Source: Metellina segmentata (lineage: Eukaryota > Arthropoda > Arachnida > Araneae > Tetragnathidae). From it: 64,000 bases of DNA. The stretch is taken from positions 88,093,672 through 88,157,671 of the forward strand of contig OX375874.1 in assembly GCA_947359465.1 (NCBI GenBank). Direction: 5' to 3'. Below, piece after piece: positions 10,346-22,279 of the stretch. The position numbers were made by a program, and so were the translations under genes. The notes below the pieces were generated by a model. The model was not told the DNA's origin. It searched no databases and was given only the letters and a program-made list of their open reading frames with translations. How positions within the stretch are numbered: the stretch's first letter is position 1; every line of letters begins with the position of its first letter.

Positions 10346-10512
10346 GTGAACTAATGCCTGACCCGGGTTCGCCAAGTACCTCCACCGCTCAGTTCGACGT
10401 AATTAGCATATCTGCTGACATACACGTTTCACAGTCGAATGATGGAGTTCAACCCATAGAGGTCGGTAATGAGCCACAACATCAACATCAACAGCGAGTG
10501 CACCAAGTGTGA
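10243..10512 (+). CDS. Doubtful: exon-like open segment, duplicated
   Basis: From AACAG|G at 10239-10243 an open frame runs to TGA at 10510-10512. It encodes ...ASDAECQWTRRKFLKVQASN, then a Ser/Thr/Gln/His-rich tail. The tandem copy at 9912-10012 starts after the same CAACAG and encodes the related MRTSDAEFQRTRRERLKVEV. Conservation of the pattern SDAE-x-Q-x-TRR-x-x-LKV between copies, each behind a splice-acceptor-like AG, suggests an old coding exon. A GTGAGG at 10340 could be a donor. No known domain is recognised. It could equally be a retro-element fragment. Confidence 0.2.
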   Translation, partial: EEQPRDGESKILASDAECQWTRRKFLKVQASNGEGELMPDPGSPSTSTAQFDVISISADIHVSQSNDGVQPIEVGNEPQHQHQQRVHQV

Positions 10513-10736
10513 CGTATGTGCGAAAAGATGAACATCTGAAGTGTGAAATTAAAGCAGTGCAATACTGAGTTCTTTACTCTCATTCAACCATCTGGCCCCT
10601 CACTGACGTATTCTTCGGCTTAAACCTCGTGACGTTAAACTTTTTTTTATGATGACGAAATCCAGATCTGGTCAGTTTTGTTAATGACAACATACCTCAT
10701 GAAGATAACAACCAGGATGTTTAACACTATTATTAT

Positions 10737-13700
10737 CAACTATATAATCTCCAATACCATGTTCCTTACCTCCTGGTGGACTTGACAAAGAGCTATTGAT
10801 TTTAATAAGTTGATATGTAAGCTTTTTCATATTACACCAAAGATACCACAGTGTCCCCTAGTTAAAAGAAAATTAAATTTTCTACAAATTCCTCAATTTA
10901 TAATCTCCAATACCATGTTCCTTACCACCTGGTGGACTTGACAAAGAGCTATTGATTTTAGGTTGATATGTAAGCTTTTTCATATTACACCAAAGATACC
11001 ACAGTGTCCCCTAGTTAAAAGGAAAATTAAATTTTCTACAAATTCCTCAATTTATAATCTCCAATACCCTGTTCCTTACCTCCTGGTGGACTTGACAAAT
11101 AACTATTGATTTTAGGTTGATATGTAAGCTTTTTCATATTACACCAAAAATACCACAGTGTCCCCAAGTTACGAAGAAATTTAAATTTTGTACGCATTCC
11201 TCAATTTATAATCTCCAATACCAAGTTCCTTACCACCTGGTGGACATGACAAAGAGCTATTGATTTTAGGAGGTTGATATGTAAGCTTTTTCATATTACA
11301 CCAAAGATACCACAGTGTCCCCTAGTTAAAAGGAAAATTAAATCTTTTACAAATTCCTCAATTTATAATCTCCAATACCATGTTCCTTACCACCTGGTGG
11401 ACTTGACAAAGAGCTATTGATTTTAATTGATATGTAAGCTTTACGCTTTTTCATATTACACCAAAGATACCACAGTGTCCCCTAGTTATAAGAAAATTAA
11501 ATTTTGTACACATTCCTCAATTTATAATCTCCAATACCCTGTTCCTTACCTCCTGGTGGACTTGACAAATAACTATTGATTTTAGGTTGATATGTAAGCT
11601 TTTTCATATTACACCAAAAATACCACAGTGTCCCCAAGTTACGAAGAAATTTAAATTTTGTACGCATTCCTCAATTTATAATCTCCAATACCAAGTTCCT
11701 TACCACCTGGTGGACATGACAAAGAGCTATTGATTTTAGGAGGTTGATATGTAAGCTTTTTCATATTACACCAAAGATACCACAGTGTCCCCTAGTTAAA
11801 AGGAAAATTAAATCTTTTACAAATTCCTCAATTTATAATCTCCAATACCATGTTCCTTACCACCTGGTGGACTTGACAAAGAGCTATTGATTTTAATTGA
11901 TATGTAAGCTTTACGCTTTTTCATATTACACCAAAGATACCACAGTGTCCCCTAGTTATAAGAAAATTAAATTTTGTACACATTCCTCAATTTATAATCT
12001 CCAATACCCTGTTCCTTACCTCCTGGTGGACTTGACAAATAACTATTGATTTTAGGTTGATATGTAAGCTTTTTCATATTACACCAAAAATACCACAGTG
12101 TCCCCAAGTTACGAAGAAATTTAAATTTTGTACGCATTCCTCAATTTATAATCTCCAATACCAAGTTCCTTACCACCTGGTGGACATGACAAAGAGCTAT
12201 TGATTTTAGGAGGTTGATATGTAAGCTTTTTCATATTACACCAAAGATACCACAGTGTCCCCTAGTTAAAAGGAAAATTAAATCTTTTACAAATTCCTCA
12301 ATTTATAATCTCCAATACCATGTTCCTTACCACCTGGTGGACTTGACAAAGAGCTATTGATTTTAATTGATATGTAAGCTTTACGCTTTTTCATATTACA
12401 CCAAAGATACCACAGTGTCCCCTAGTTATAAGAAAATTAAATTTTGTACACATTCCTCAATTTATAATCTCCAATACCCTGTTCCTTACCTCCTGGTGGA
12501 CTTGACAAATAACTATTGATTTTAGGTTGATATGTAAGCTTTTTCATATTACACCAAAAATACCACAGTGTCCCCAAGTTACGAAGAAATTTAAATTTTG
12601 TACGCATTCCTCAATTTATAATCTCCAATACCAAGTTCCTTACCACCTGGTGGACATGACAAAGAGCTATTGATTTTAGGAGGTTGATATGTAAGCTTTT
12701 TCATATTACACCAAAGATACCACAGTGTCCCCTAGTTAAAAGGAAAATTAAATCTTTTACAAATTCCTCAATTTATAATCTCCAATACCATGTTCCTTAC
12801 CACCTGGTGGACTTGACAAAGAGCTATTGATTTTAATTGATATGTAAGCTTTACGCTTTTTCATATTACACCAAAGATACCACAGTGTCCCCTAGTTATA
12901 AGAAAATTAAATTTTGTACACATTCCTCAATTTATAATCTCCAATACCCTGTTCCTTACCTCCTGGTGGACTTGACAAATAACTATTGATTTTAGGTTGA
13001 TATGTAAGCTTTTTCATATTACACCAAAAATACCACAGTGTCCCCAAGTTACGAAGAAATTTAAATTTTGTACGCATTCCTCAATTTATAATCTCCAATA
13101 CCAAGTTCCTTACCACCTGGTGGACATGACAAAGAGCTATTGATTTTAGGAGGTTGATATGTAAGCTTTTTCATATTACACCAAAGATACCACAGTGTCC
13201 CCTAGTTAAAAGGAAAATTAAATCTTTTACAAATTCCTCAATTTATAATCTCCAATACCATGTTCCTTACCACCTGGTGGACTTGACAAAGAGCTATTGA
13301 TTTTAATTGATATGTAAGCTTTACGCTTTTTCATATTACACCAAAGATACCACAGTGTCCCCTAGTTATAAGAAAATTAAATTTTGTACACATTCCTCAA
13401 TTTATAATCTCCAATACCCTGTTCCTTACCTCCTGGTGGACTTGACAAATAACTATTGATTTTAGGTTGATATGTAAGCTTTTTCATATTACACCAAAAA
13501 TACCACAGTGTCCCCAAGTTACGAAGAAATTTAAATTTTGTACGCATTCCTCAATTTATAATCTCCAATACCAAGTTCCTTACCACCTGGTGGACATGAC
13601 AAAGAGCTATTGATTTTAGGAGGTTGATATGTAAGCTTTTTCATATTACACCAAAGATACCACAGTGTCCCCTAGTTAAAAGGAAAATTAAATCTTTTAC

Positions 13701-15920
13701 AAATTCCTCAATTTATAATCTCCAATACCATGTTCCTTACCACCTGGTGGACTTGACAAAGAGCTATTGATTTTAATTGATATGTAAGCTTTACGCTTTT
13801 TCATATTACACCAAAGATACCACAGTGTCCCCTAGTTATAAGAAAATTAAATTTTGTACACATTCCTCAATTTATAATCTCCAATACCCTGTTCCTTACC
13901 TCCTGGTGGACTTGACAAATAACTATTGATTTTAGGTTGATATGTAAGCTTTTTCATATTACACCAAAAATACCACAGTGTCCCCAAGTTACGAAGAAAT
14001 TTAAATTTTGTACGCATTCCTCAATTTATAATCTCCAATACCAAGTTCCTTAGCACCTGGTGGACATGACAAAGAGCTATTGATTTTAGGAGGTTGATAT
14101 GTAAGCTTTTTCATATTACACCAAATATACCACAGTGTCCCCTAGTTACAGGGAAAATTAAATTTTGTACATATTCCTCAATTTATAATCTCCAATACCA
14201 TGTTCCTTACCACCTGGTGGACTTGACAAAGAGCTATTGATTTTAATTGATATGTAAGCTTTACGCTTTTTCATATTACACCAAAGATACCACAGTGTCC
14301 CCTAGTTACAAGAAAAATTAAATTTTGTACATATTCCTCAATTTATAATCTCCAATACCATGTTCCTTACCACCTGGTGGACTTGACAAAGAGCTATTGA
14401 TTTTAATTGATATGTAAGCTTTACGCTTTTTCATATTACACCAAAGATACCACAGTGTCCCCTAGTTACAAGAAAAATTAAATTTTGTAAGCATTCCTCA
14501 ATCTATAATCTCCAATACCATGTTCCTTCCCACCTGGTAGACTTGACAAAGAGCTATTGATTTTAGGTTGATATGTAAGCTTTACGCTTTTTCATATTAC
14601 ACCAAAGATACCACAGTGTCCCCTAGTTATAAGAAAATTAAATTTTGTAAGCATTCCTCAATCTATAATCTCCAATACCATGTTCCTTCCCACCTGGTAG
14701 ACTTGACAAAGAGCTATTGATTTTAATTGATATGTAAGCTTTACGCTTTTTCATATTACACCAAAGATACCACAGTGTCCCCTAGTTATAAGAAAATTAA
14801 ATTTTGTACACATTCCTCAATTTATAATCTCCAATACCCTGTTCCTTACCTCCTGGTGGACTTGACAAATAACTATTGATTTTAGGTTGATATGTAAGCT
14901 TTTTCATATTACACCAAAAATACCACAGTGTCCCCAAGTTACGAAGAAATTTAAATTTTGTACGCATTCCTCAATTTATAATCTCCAATACCAAGTTCCT
15001 TACCACCTGGTGGACATGACAAAGAGCTATTGATTTTAGGAGGTTGATATGTAAGCTTTTTCATATTACACCAAAGATACCACAGTGTCCCCTAGTTAAA
15101 AGGAAAATTAAATCTTTTACAAATTCCTCAATTTATAATCTCCAATACCATGTTCCTTACCACCTGGTGGACTTGACAAAGAGCTATTGATTTTAATTGA
15201 TATGTAAGCTTTACGCTTTTTCATATTACACCAAAGATACCACAGTGTCCCCTAGTTATAAGAAAATTAAATTTTGTACACATTCCTCAATTTATAATCT
15301 CCAATACCCTGTTCCTTACCTCCTGGTGGACTTGACAAATAACTATTGATTTTAGGTTGATATGTAAGCTTTTTCATATTACACCAAAAATACCACAGTG
15401 TCCCCAAGTTACGAAGAAATTTAAATTTTGTACGCATTCCTCAATTTATAATCTCCAATACCAAGTTCCTTACCACCTGGTGGACATGACAAAGAGCTAT
15501 TGATTTTAGGAGGTTGATATGTAAGCTTTTTCATATTACACCAAATATACCACAGTGTCCCCTAGTTACAAGAAAAATTAAATTTTGTACATATTCCTCA
15601 ATTTATAATCTCCAATACCATGTTCCTTACCACCTGGTGGACTTGACAAAGAGCTATTGATTTTAATTGATATGTAAGCTTTACGCTTTTTCATATTACA
15701 CCAAAGATACCACAGTGTCCCCTAGTTACAAGAAAAATTAAATTTTGTAAGCATGCCTCAATCTATAATCTCCAATACCATGTTCCTTCCCACCTGGTAG
15801 ACTTGACAAAGAGCTATTGATTTTAGGTTGATATGTAAGCTTTTCATATTTCACCAAAGATACCTCAATGTCCGCTAGTTACAAAGAAAATTAAATTTTG
15901 CACACATTCCTCAATTTGAA
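10737..15920 (+). repeat. Satellite array, 33 monomers of about 156 bp with a 470-bp higher-order repeat
   Basis: Monomers begin at ATAATCTCCAATACC at 10744, 10900, 11054, 11208, 11365, 11524 and so on to 15765, with a last partial end near 15918. Three monomer types alternate. A (154 bp) has CCCTGTTCC, CTCCTGGTGG and a CCAAGTTACG end. B (157 bp) has CCAAGTTCC, GGACATGAC and TTTAGGAGG. C (159 bp) has CCATGTTCC, TTTTAATTG and TTTACGCTTTTTC. A-B-C makes a 470-bp unit that starts at 11054, 11524, 11994, 12464, 12934, 13404, 13874, 14824 and 15294. The first six are contiguous and look identical or nearly so. Flanking monomers are more diverged, as expected when a satellite is homogenised from its centre. 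No open frame persists. Confidence 0.97.
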
Positions 15921-17400
15921 TTTCGTTAAAAGCTAACCCCATCCTAAGTCGTCTGATACCATTAAACAATCTGCAAAAGTCTAGGTTTATTCCCTCTCTT
16001 TTTTTTCTGCAGCTAAAATCTTTCTACCAACATTAATTGGCTGATCTCTGGAAGTGACATTAGAGCAACCTCCGAAAGCAGTGCTCAGTGGTTCAGAAGA
16101 AACTGCCTGTAACCAATATTAATTCTCATCGACTATAAATTGAAGGAACGCAGTTTTCACCGCCTGGAGGACATGATTACGAAACGTCAACCCTTCAGAT
16201 TGTAGCGAGAATGTCCTGGCCGAGAGAAGTAAAATTGAGAAACTTTTATCTTGCCTTGGGGTTTGCAACTTCACTGTTTCCTAATCGTATTTGGGCGCAT
16301 TATAAGTGTTCCGTGGTATTTTTATTTTTACTGTAAATTGTGACTTCAACAGGATGAGTCTGTGCCGACAATCAGTAAAATTCTTATTTAAGAAATAATA
16401 AAACTTTATCCAATTAAGGTTATGGATTTTTCTCTTCAGTTTATTGGCGGTAAATCCTTATGCAGGCTTTGCTAATGAAATAAAAATTCTGTACCTCAAA
16501 TGCCGCACACTTCTATTAAATAAAGCCATTCTATTAAAATATTTACTGCATAATTATACTTAACCTTTTTACCGATAAATGTATACTTAAAGTTATAACC
16601 ACAATATCTGTTAAATATACTTTAATTTCTAAAAATACATTTCAAAATGATTCTTACCCTTTATTAATCTTTTCGGTAGCAAATATATTTTATCTATGTA
16701 GTATCTCAATACTAGAACCAAGTTTTCATTTTCTTTCTTTTACCTCTTCCATATTAATCTACGTAAAATTGAACTTAACAAACAAAATATGTTATGTATG
16801 GCATAAATATTAACCCAAGATTTAAGTTATTAAAAATTTCAGAAACGACGAGGTTGTTTACGAATTTCAAGAAATTAATTTCGGTTTATCATTTAGGAAT
16901 TTTCTAATGCTTATCATTACTTTGATAATTTAGCCAATTTATTGATGTTCTTTTCGTGAGTAACTTAAGTGGTGAATATTGGAAGAGTAGCAAACCAATT
17001 ATTTGAATAAAAGTCTTATGAATTGCAGTAATAGAAAACTCGCTCTTTGACCTGTTTTAAGTATTCAATTTCCAATAAGTTTAGTTATTATTTAAATTTA
17101 AAATTCCAAATCATACTAAACGTAAAGAAAACGGAATTAAATTAACATATGAATTTAATGTACGAGATACTTTTATTCAATGCAATTTTGAAAATGCAAG
17201 TAGTTTTCTTGTACTTGAAATTCATGAAAACATTTAGGAAATCCTTCAAATAAAAGCATTTTGAAATCCATGCCCCTTCAATTGTTTTAAGAAGTGACAG
17301 AAATGCAACAAGTCATCCTCTCTGTTTTTGTGTGTGGATTCTTTAAATTTGGTTTTGCCTTATTTAAAAGCTGTGACTACAAGCAGGTAGTAGTATTAAT
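15921..17400. other. AT-rich DNA, nothing recognised
   Basis: There is a modest GC rise at 16010-16300. After that the DNA is strongly AT-rich with homopolymers and no open frame above noise. No repeat boundary is visible. Confidence 0.5.
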
Positions 17401-17541
17401 GTTGACTACATGTAAGAAACAACTCCCCTAAAATAGCACATAATTATTGACTACATGTAAGAAACAACTCCTCTAAAATAGCGCATAATTATTGACTACA
17501 TGTAAGAAACAACTCCTCGAAAATAGCGCATAATTATTGAG
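17401..17541 (+). repeat. 45-bp tandem repeat, three copies
   Basis: Units at 17401-17445, 17446-17490 and 17491-17535, plus six bases, each start (A/G)TTGACTACATG and contain GTAAGAAACAACTCC. They differ at only one to three positions, so the expansion is recent. Confidence 0.95.
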
Positions 17542-17689
17542 TACAAAAATCTTAATTAGTATTGTATATATGCATTGCTAGGATTGATGATATAATTCCA
17601 GATAAATGGAAATTCAACTATTGAGCTGTTTGTTCTGTGTCAATATTTAATTTTGCATTTCAATCACTATGTCCAAATTGAACCTTCAT

Positions 17690-17885
17690 CACAGAGAAAC
17701 AAACCTACATCACACCACAAGTAAAACATTCTGTTCTCAGTAAAAACTTTCCTTGTCATGCCTTGTTTCCTTGTCATTTCCTTGTTTGCCTTGTATGCCA
17801 ATTCATTGACGGTAACTGTTTTCTGTTTGGTACAGCTTGGCCAGATACCACTAACCCCAAACCCCAACCCAACAAACCAATGAAA
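17690..17885 (+). repeat. Possible diverged SINE-B 3' portion
   Basis: TTCTCAGTAAAAACTTTCC, CTTGT..., TTTGGTACAGCTTGGCCA and the final AACCCCAACCCAACAAACC resemble the body and tail of SINE-B copies at 23943, 51585 and 53590. There is no recognisable tRNA head. Moderate resemblance only. Confidence 0.35.
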
Positions 17886-17899
17886 ACACGAATTTAACA

Positions 17900-18760
17900 A
17901 ATACCATGAATTACAATCTGCTGTACCTTGAGCTTTTCTACAATGCTTTCCAAATCAGTATTTTTCCAAATAAATTCTAAAGTACATCATCCGACAAATA
18001 TGATATGTAAAGTTTCCTCCACTCATTCCTCCTTTTTCAATCCCTCCTTTCCCCATTACCTATTTCCACTACTCCTTCCTCTTCTTTGACTCTCCCCTCA
18101 AATTTTATTTTTCCACCAACGACCTATTTTTGAAAATTCAATTACTGAGTGCATCTGTAATAACTTTTTATCCGGTTGAAATACCGATTCCCCAACTGAT
18201 GTATCTCCTATTACATGGAATTTACATAATAACCCAGTGACAGATGGATCTGTCCCGCGGAAACTGACGGCTGTTAAGCATGCCCACTTATTAAACGTTA
18301 CTCTCCTTTATCTATGTGTGTGTGTGAGTGTTGTATATGAAATACATTTTTAAGCCAATGTTTTTTTCTAACTTTATACTCAATGCAAATGTGCTTCGAT
18401 ACTATTCTACCAATTCTAGAAAGAATAGTTTCAATATATAATTTCACATAGATAATAATATAAAATTCAATTACCTTGGATGAATATTTCTCTCCTCTGT
18501 ATCAGTACAAATTTTCCGGAGAGTATATATATGTCCATTTCCTTGAGGTTGGTCGTCTTGTTCTTGATACAGTTTGACCCAATAGGATCCTTGCGTTCTT
18601 AAATCAAACCCAACGAAACTTAAACGAAAAAAACATTCACCTGCCTATAAATATTAAAAATAATTATTGTATTATTTGGTGCATTTATTGATTTAAATGC
18701 ATAAAAAATAAAATGCATGATGCATAAAATACTTTTATATATTAAATTGCAACGTTAGTC
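17900..18760. other. AT-rich DNA, nothing recognised
   Basis: A pyrimidine-rich patch lies at 18015-18120. No gene, transposon end or RNA gene is recognised. Confidence 0.45.
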
Positions 18761-18764
18761 TGTT

Positions 18765-18925
18765 ATGTGAACCTGTGAGTCCTTAAACCTGTTGTGGCCA
18801 AAAGTCCTCACGTTGGGTTGGTGTGGAAGTTTGGAGAGTGGGGTGCCAACTCAGATGTTGTCTCGTCATCTTACCGTGGTTCAAAATTACATGGCGATAC
18901 TCCGAATGGCTCAGGCTGGGACGGT
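18765..18925 (+). repeat. SINE-C fragment
   Basis: The fragment carries CCTTAAACCTGTTGTGGCC, AAAAGTCCTCACGTTGGGTT, GTGTGGAAGTTTGGAGAGTG and CGTGGTTCAAAATTAC, the body of the SINE-C family seen complete at 49365-49700. Both the tRNA head and the 3' end are missing. Confidence 0.85.
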
Positions 18926-18929
18926 GACA

Positions 18930-20275
18930 ACTAGTTGATTATCTTACTAGCCCTGGTCTCTTCGGATTGACAGAATACGGATCAATCCGCATCAATCTGA
19001 ATCCAGTAAAAACCTATTAAAGTAGGTGCAGGTACATTGTAGCGGAACGCTTCAGATTCAAGCTCCATGAATGGTCTTAAGGTGAACAGGATATTTGTTG
19101 TAGAAGCGACTTTCACGTATCTTCATTAGTCAGCTTCTACTGGATTCATATTGATTCGGATAAACTCATATTCTGTTGGTATGAAGGGTCCCTAACAAGG
19201 GCCTAGAAGGGTTCAATGTACCTAGCCTTAATCCATTTCAAGAAAGGGGGAAGAAAGATGTCCCACCTTACTTGAAAGAGTTGACAATGAGTAATCAATC
19301 CTTTGTCTTTTTCCCTAAGTAAGACGATAACACTTTTTACTTCAACCCTCTGAGCACAACGTGATTTTCGAATTCCATTTATTGTTTTTACTCCCAAAAC
19401 CATATACATAAATAGATTGTAAGGATTATGTTAGTCAAGAAAGTCAAAACTAGTTAGAAGCCATGCTAGGAAGACTACAGTTAACAGAACGTATCTACTC
19501 ATATGAACTCCTAAGAGGGTTAACTAGCAAATGAAAATTTTCAGGACTCTTCTTCATCCTAGCACTAAATTGGAAACGATTCAAATTATTTCAGATAATT
19601 TCTTAGCAGTCTTTCTTCCACAACGCTACCGCAATCCAACGCAACAAGACAAATTACCTCCGCTGTGATCCGAAATTGCCAAACAAGACATCTCCATCGT
19701 CTTCGCAAACGAACGGAATGCCCAATGCTCATCTGTCCACCCCCCATAAAAAGACACCGAGATAATAATAAAAAAAGCACCAATTCCTGAATCGCATCCG
19801 TTCATTCAAATGAGATTAGAAGCGGAGTCCCGCACGATTCGTCACTCCCAATCCGATCTGAATCATTGAGTGCGGCCAATCGCTACGCCTTTCACTCCCA
19901 GGGATTCGTTATCGCCTCCATTCTTCACGCGTCGTTCGGCCTCCCCCCCCCTGGCCATTTACTATCAATCATACCCGATTTCGGACCCCCCCCCCTTCCT
20001 TCCTCAACTTCAGGGGGGGGGGGCAGAGAGAGAAATTTCATTTTCTCCCACTTTAATGAGATTGAGTGGTAATTCGACAAATTGGCGGACTTCGCTTCGG
20101 ACTGTGCGCAGAGAGCGGGGAGGATTGAGTTTCGGTTGCCATCATGCTACTCGATCGGACGGAATCGGTGTGGAGTGGGATTGATATCAGACCGGGGAGG
20201 TAGATTACACCGTGAAACGGTTTTGTGACACTTGAGATTAATGTTCAATGAAGTGCCGATAGATATCTGTTTTAG
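18930..20275. other. Intergenic DNA with a GC-rich island
   Basis: 19800-20190 is a GC- and CpG-rich block with a run of C (near 19985) and a run of G (near 20015). The open frames 19866-20072 and 19870-20184 follow the base composition and show no motif. I see nothing else. Confidence 0.45.
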
Positions 20276-20278
20276 AGA

Positions 20279-21340
20279 TTTACAACATTCGTCCATTATA
20301 GTTGGATAAGTAATTTGTTAACTGTTAATGAATTTGTCGACCATGATGAATTTGTTTACCATGAAGAATTTGTTTACCATGATGAATTTGTTTACCATTA
20401 ATGTCTCCTTCAAGACAAACGTAAAAAAAAAATTGATGTCACATCGGTGAGGAAGATAAAAACGTGAAATGGTTTTGTGACTTTTGAGGTTAATGTTCAA
20501 TGAAGTGCCAATAGACATCTATTTTAGAGATTTACAACATTCGTCCATTATAGTTGGATAAGTAATTTGATTACCGTTAATGAATTTGTTTACCATTAAT
20601 GTCTCCTTCAAGACAAACGTTAAGAAAAAGGAATTGATGTCAAATCGTCGAGGAAAAATAAAACGTGAAACGATTTTGTAACACTTTAGATTAATGTTCA
20701 ATGAAATGCGGATAGATATCAGTTTTGGAGGTTTACAACATTCATACACTGTAGTTGGATAAGTAATTTGTTTACCGTTAAAAAATATGTTTACCATGAT
20801 GAGTTCGTTTACCATGATGAATTTGTTTACCATGATGAATTTGTTTACCGTGATGAATATTTTTACCATGATGAATTTTTTTACCATGATGAATTTTTTT
20901 ACCATTAATGTCTCCTTCAAAACAAACGTCACGTAAAAGGAATTGATGGCAATTCGTCGAGAAACATTAAAACGTGAAATGGTATTGTGGCACTTGAGAT
21001 TAATGCTCAATGAAGTGCCTATAGATATCTGTTTGGGAGATTTACAACATTCGTACACTATAGTTGGATAAGTAATTTGTTTAGCTTAAATGAATTTGTT
21101 TACCGTGATGAATTTGTTTGCCATGATGAATTTGTTTACCTTGATGAGTCTGTTTACCATGATGAATTTGTTTACCATTAATGTCTTGCAGATAAACGGG
21201 ATTGATATCAGATCGACGAGTACCACGTGAAATGGTTTTTGTAACATTTGTGATTAATGTTCAACGAAGTGCCGATAGTTATCTGTATTGTGGATTTATA
21301 GTATTCATCCACCATAGTTGGGTTAGTAATATGTTTACCA
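20279..21340 (-). repeat. Nested tandem array: 18-bp motif inside about 200-300-bp units
   Basis: Long units share TTTACAACATTCGTCCATTA (variable), TAGTTGGATAAGTAATTTG and, at the other end, TTTACCATTAATGTCTCCTTC. They begin near 20279, 20529, 20729, 21038 and 21294. Inside each is a variable number of the 18-mer ATGATGAATTTGTTTACC (from one to about seven). Unit length changes with 18-mer number, so the small repeat expanded inside the large one. Minus-strand frames give MVNKFI repeats because 18 is a multiple of three. I treat these as artefacts. Confidence 0.9.
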
Positions 21341-21344
21341 TTAT

Positions 21345-22085
21345 GAAATTGTTTTCATGTTTCCGCGAGGATAAGACTAAATAACGTTTCACATTGCATT
21401 AATCGCCATTCCGAAAAGCCTAGGCTATTTTCTTCTCCTCGCTATCTCTATAAGGGTATTAGTCACCCTTAAATTAATTATAAAAATCCCAAATAGTGAG
21501 ATAATAAGGGTATTCAAAAGAGATACCAACCATCAACCTCATTCTTTGGGTCATATATCTGATATATCATGAGAGAGGGGTAACTTTAATGGACTCCACC
21601 CCACACTTTCCTCCGTTCACATGAGAAACACATATTGCAAATATAGATGTGGTGCTGGTGAGGAAATGCACGTGAAGAAAATGATTTGTTTCAAAATTGA
21701 TGTATGAAGCACATGCGATCTTGTTTCCTTTGTTCCAAGTTGGAACCCTTGCTTACATGCATGACATCATTATATCGTCACCTTCTAATAAAACAGATCG
21801 CACGGTTTGTAGATCTGTCACAAGGTAAAAGAAGGCTCCAATCCTAATGTAGGATCAATTGGTTCATTGGTTAGCAGGAGCATGATAAATAAAACTTTGC
21901 CCTTCGATGGCAAATCAGCCCAAGTTGATTGCCAAACCCACCAGGCAACCACGTCCAACACCTTACCAAGAGACACGTCCCTTCTATTTCATTTGAATGT
22001 CGATGTTTCGTACGATTTATTACGCATGTATAAACAAAGAACTGTTTTAGCTTTTCATTTAAGTCAGTTTTTGCAATGGAACTTT
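21345..22085. other. AT-rich DNA, nothing recognised
   Basis: No convincing open frame, transposon end or repeat. Confidence 0.45.
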
Positions 22086-22089
22086 GATA

Positions 22090-22275
22090 AGTAGGAGTTT
22101 TAATGAACGTCACACTGGAGCAACACAAAGAGCTATTGACGTCGGTCTGGGATCAAACTCAAAGGGAAAGATCCGAAGACAACACCACGTCATTTTGAAT
22201 CTCAGTCATACGACGAGGTTACACCTGAGCTGGCACCCATCTCTCCAAACTTCAACATCACTCCAACGTGAATGA
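22090..22275 (-). repeat. SINE-C fragment, 3' two thirds
   Basis: In reverse complement it reads TCAACGTTGGAGTGATGTTG-like sequence through GTTCAAAAT-type, TCTTCGGATCTTTCCCTTTG, GATCCCAGACCGACGTCAAT and TGTTGCTCCAGTGTGACGTT, the characteristic end of SINE-C. The tRNA-like head is absent. A short isolated piece of the same 3' end (TTGTGTTGCTCCAGTGCGAT) lies at 22634-22653. Confidence 0.85.
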
Positions 22276-22279
22276 AACT

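Noticed and set aside
10737..15920. CRISPR-like array of regular repeats
   Set aside because: Monomers are head-to-tail with no unique spacers, and the window is eukaryotic. It is a satellite.
20318..21058. Minus-strand frames with repeated MVNKFI
   Set aside because: Artefact of an 18-bp tandem repeat, whose length is a multiple of three.
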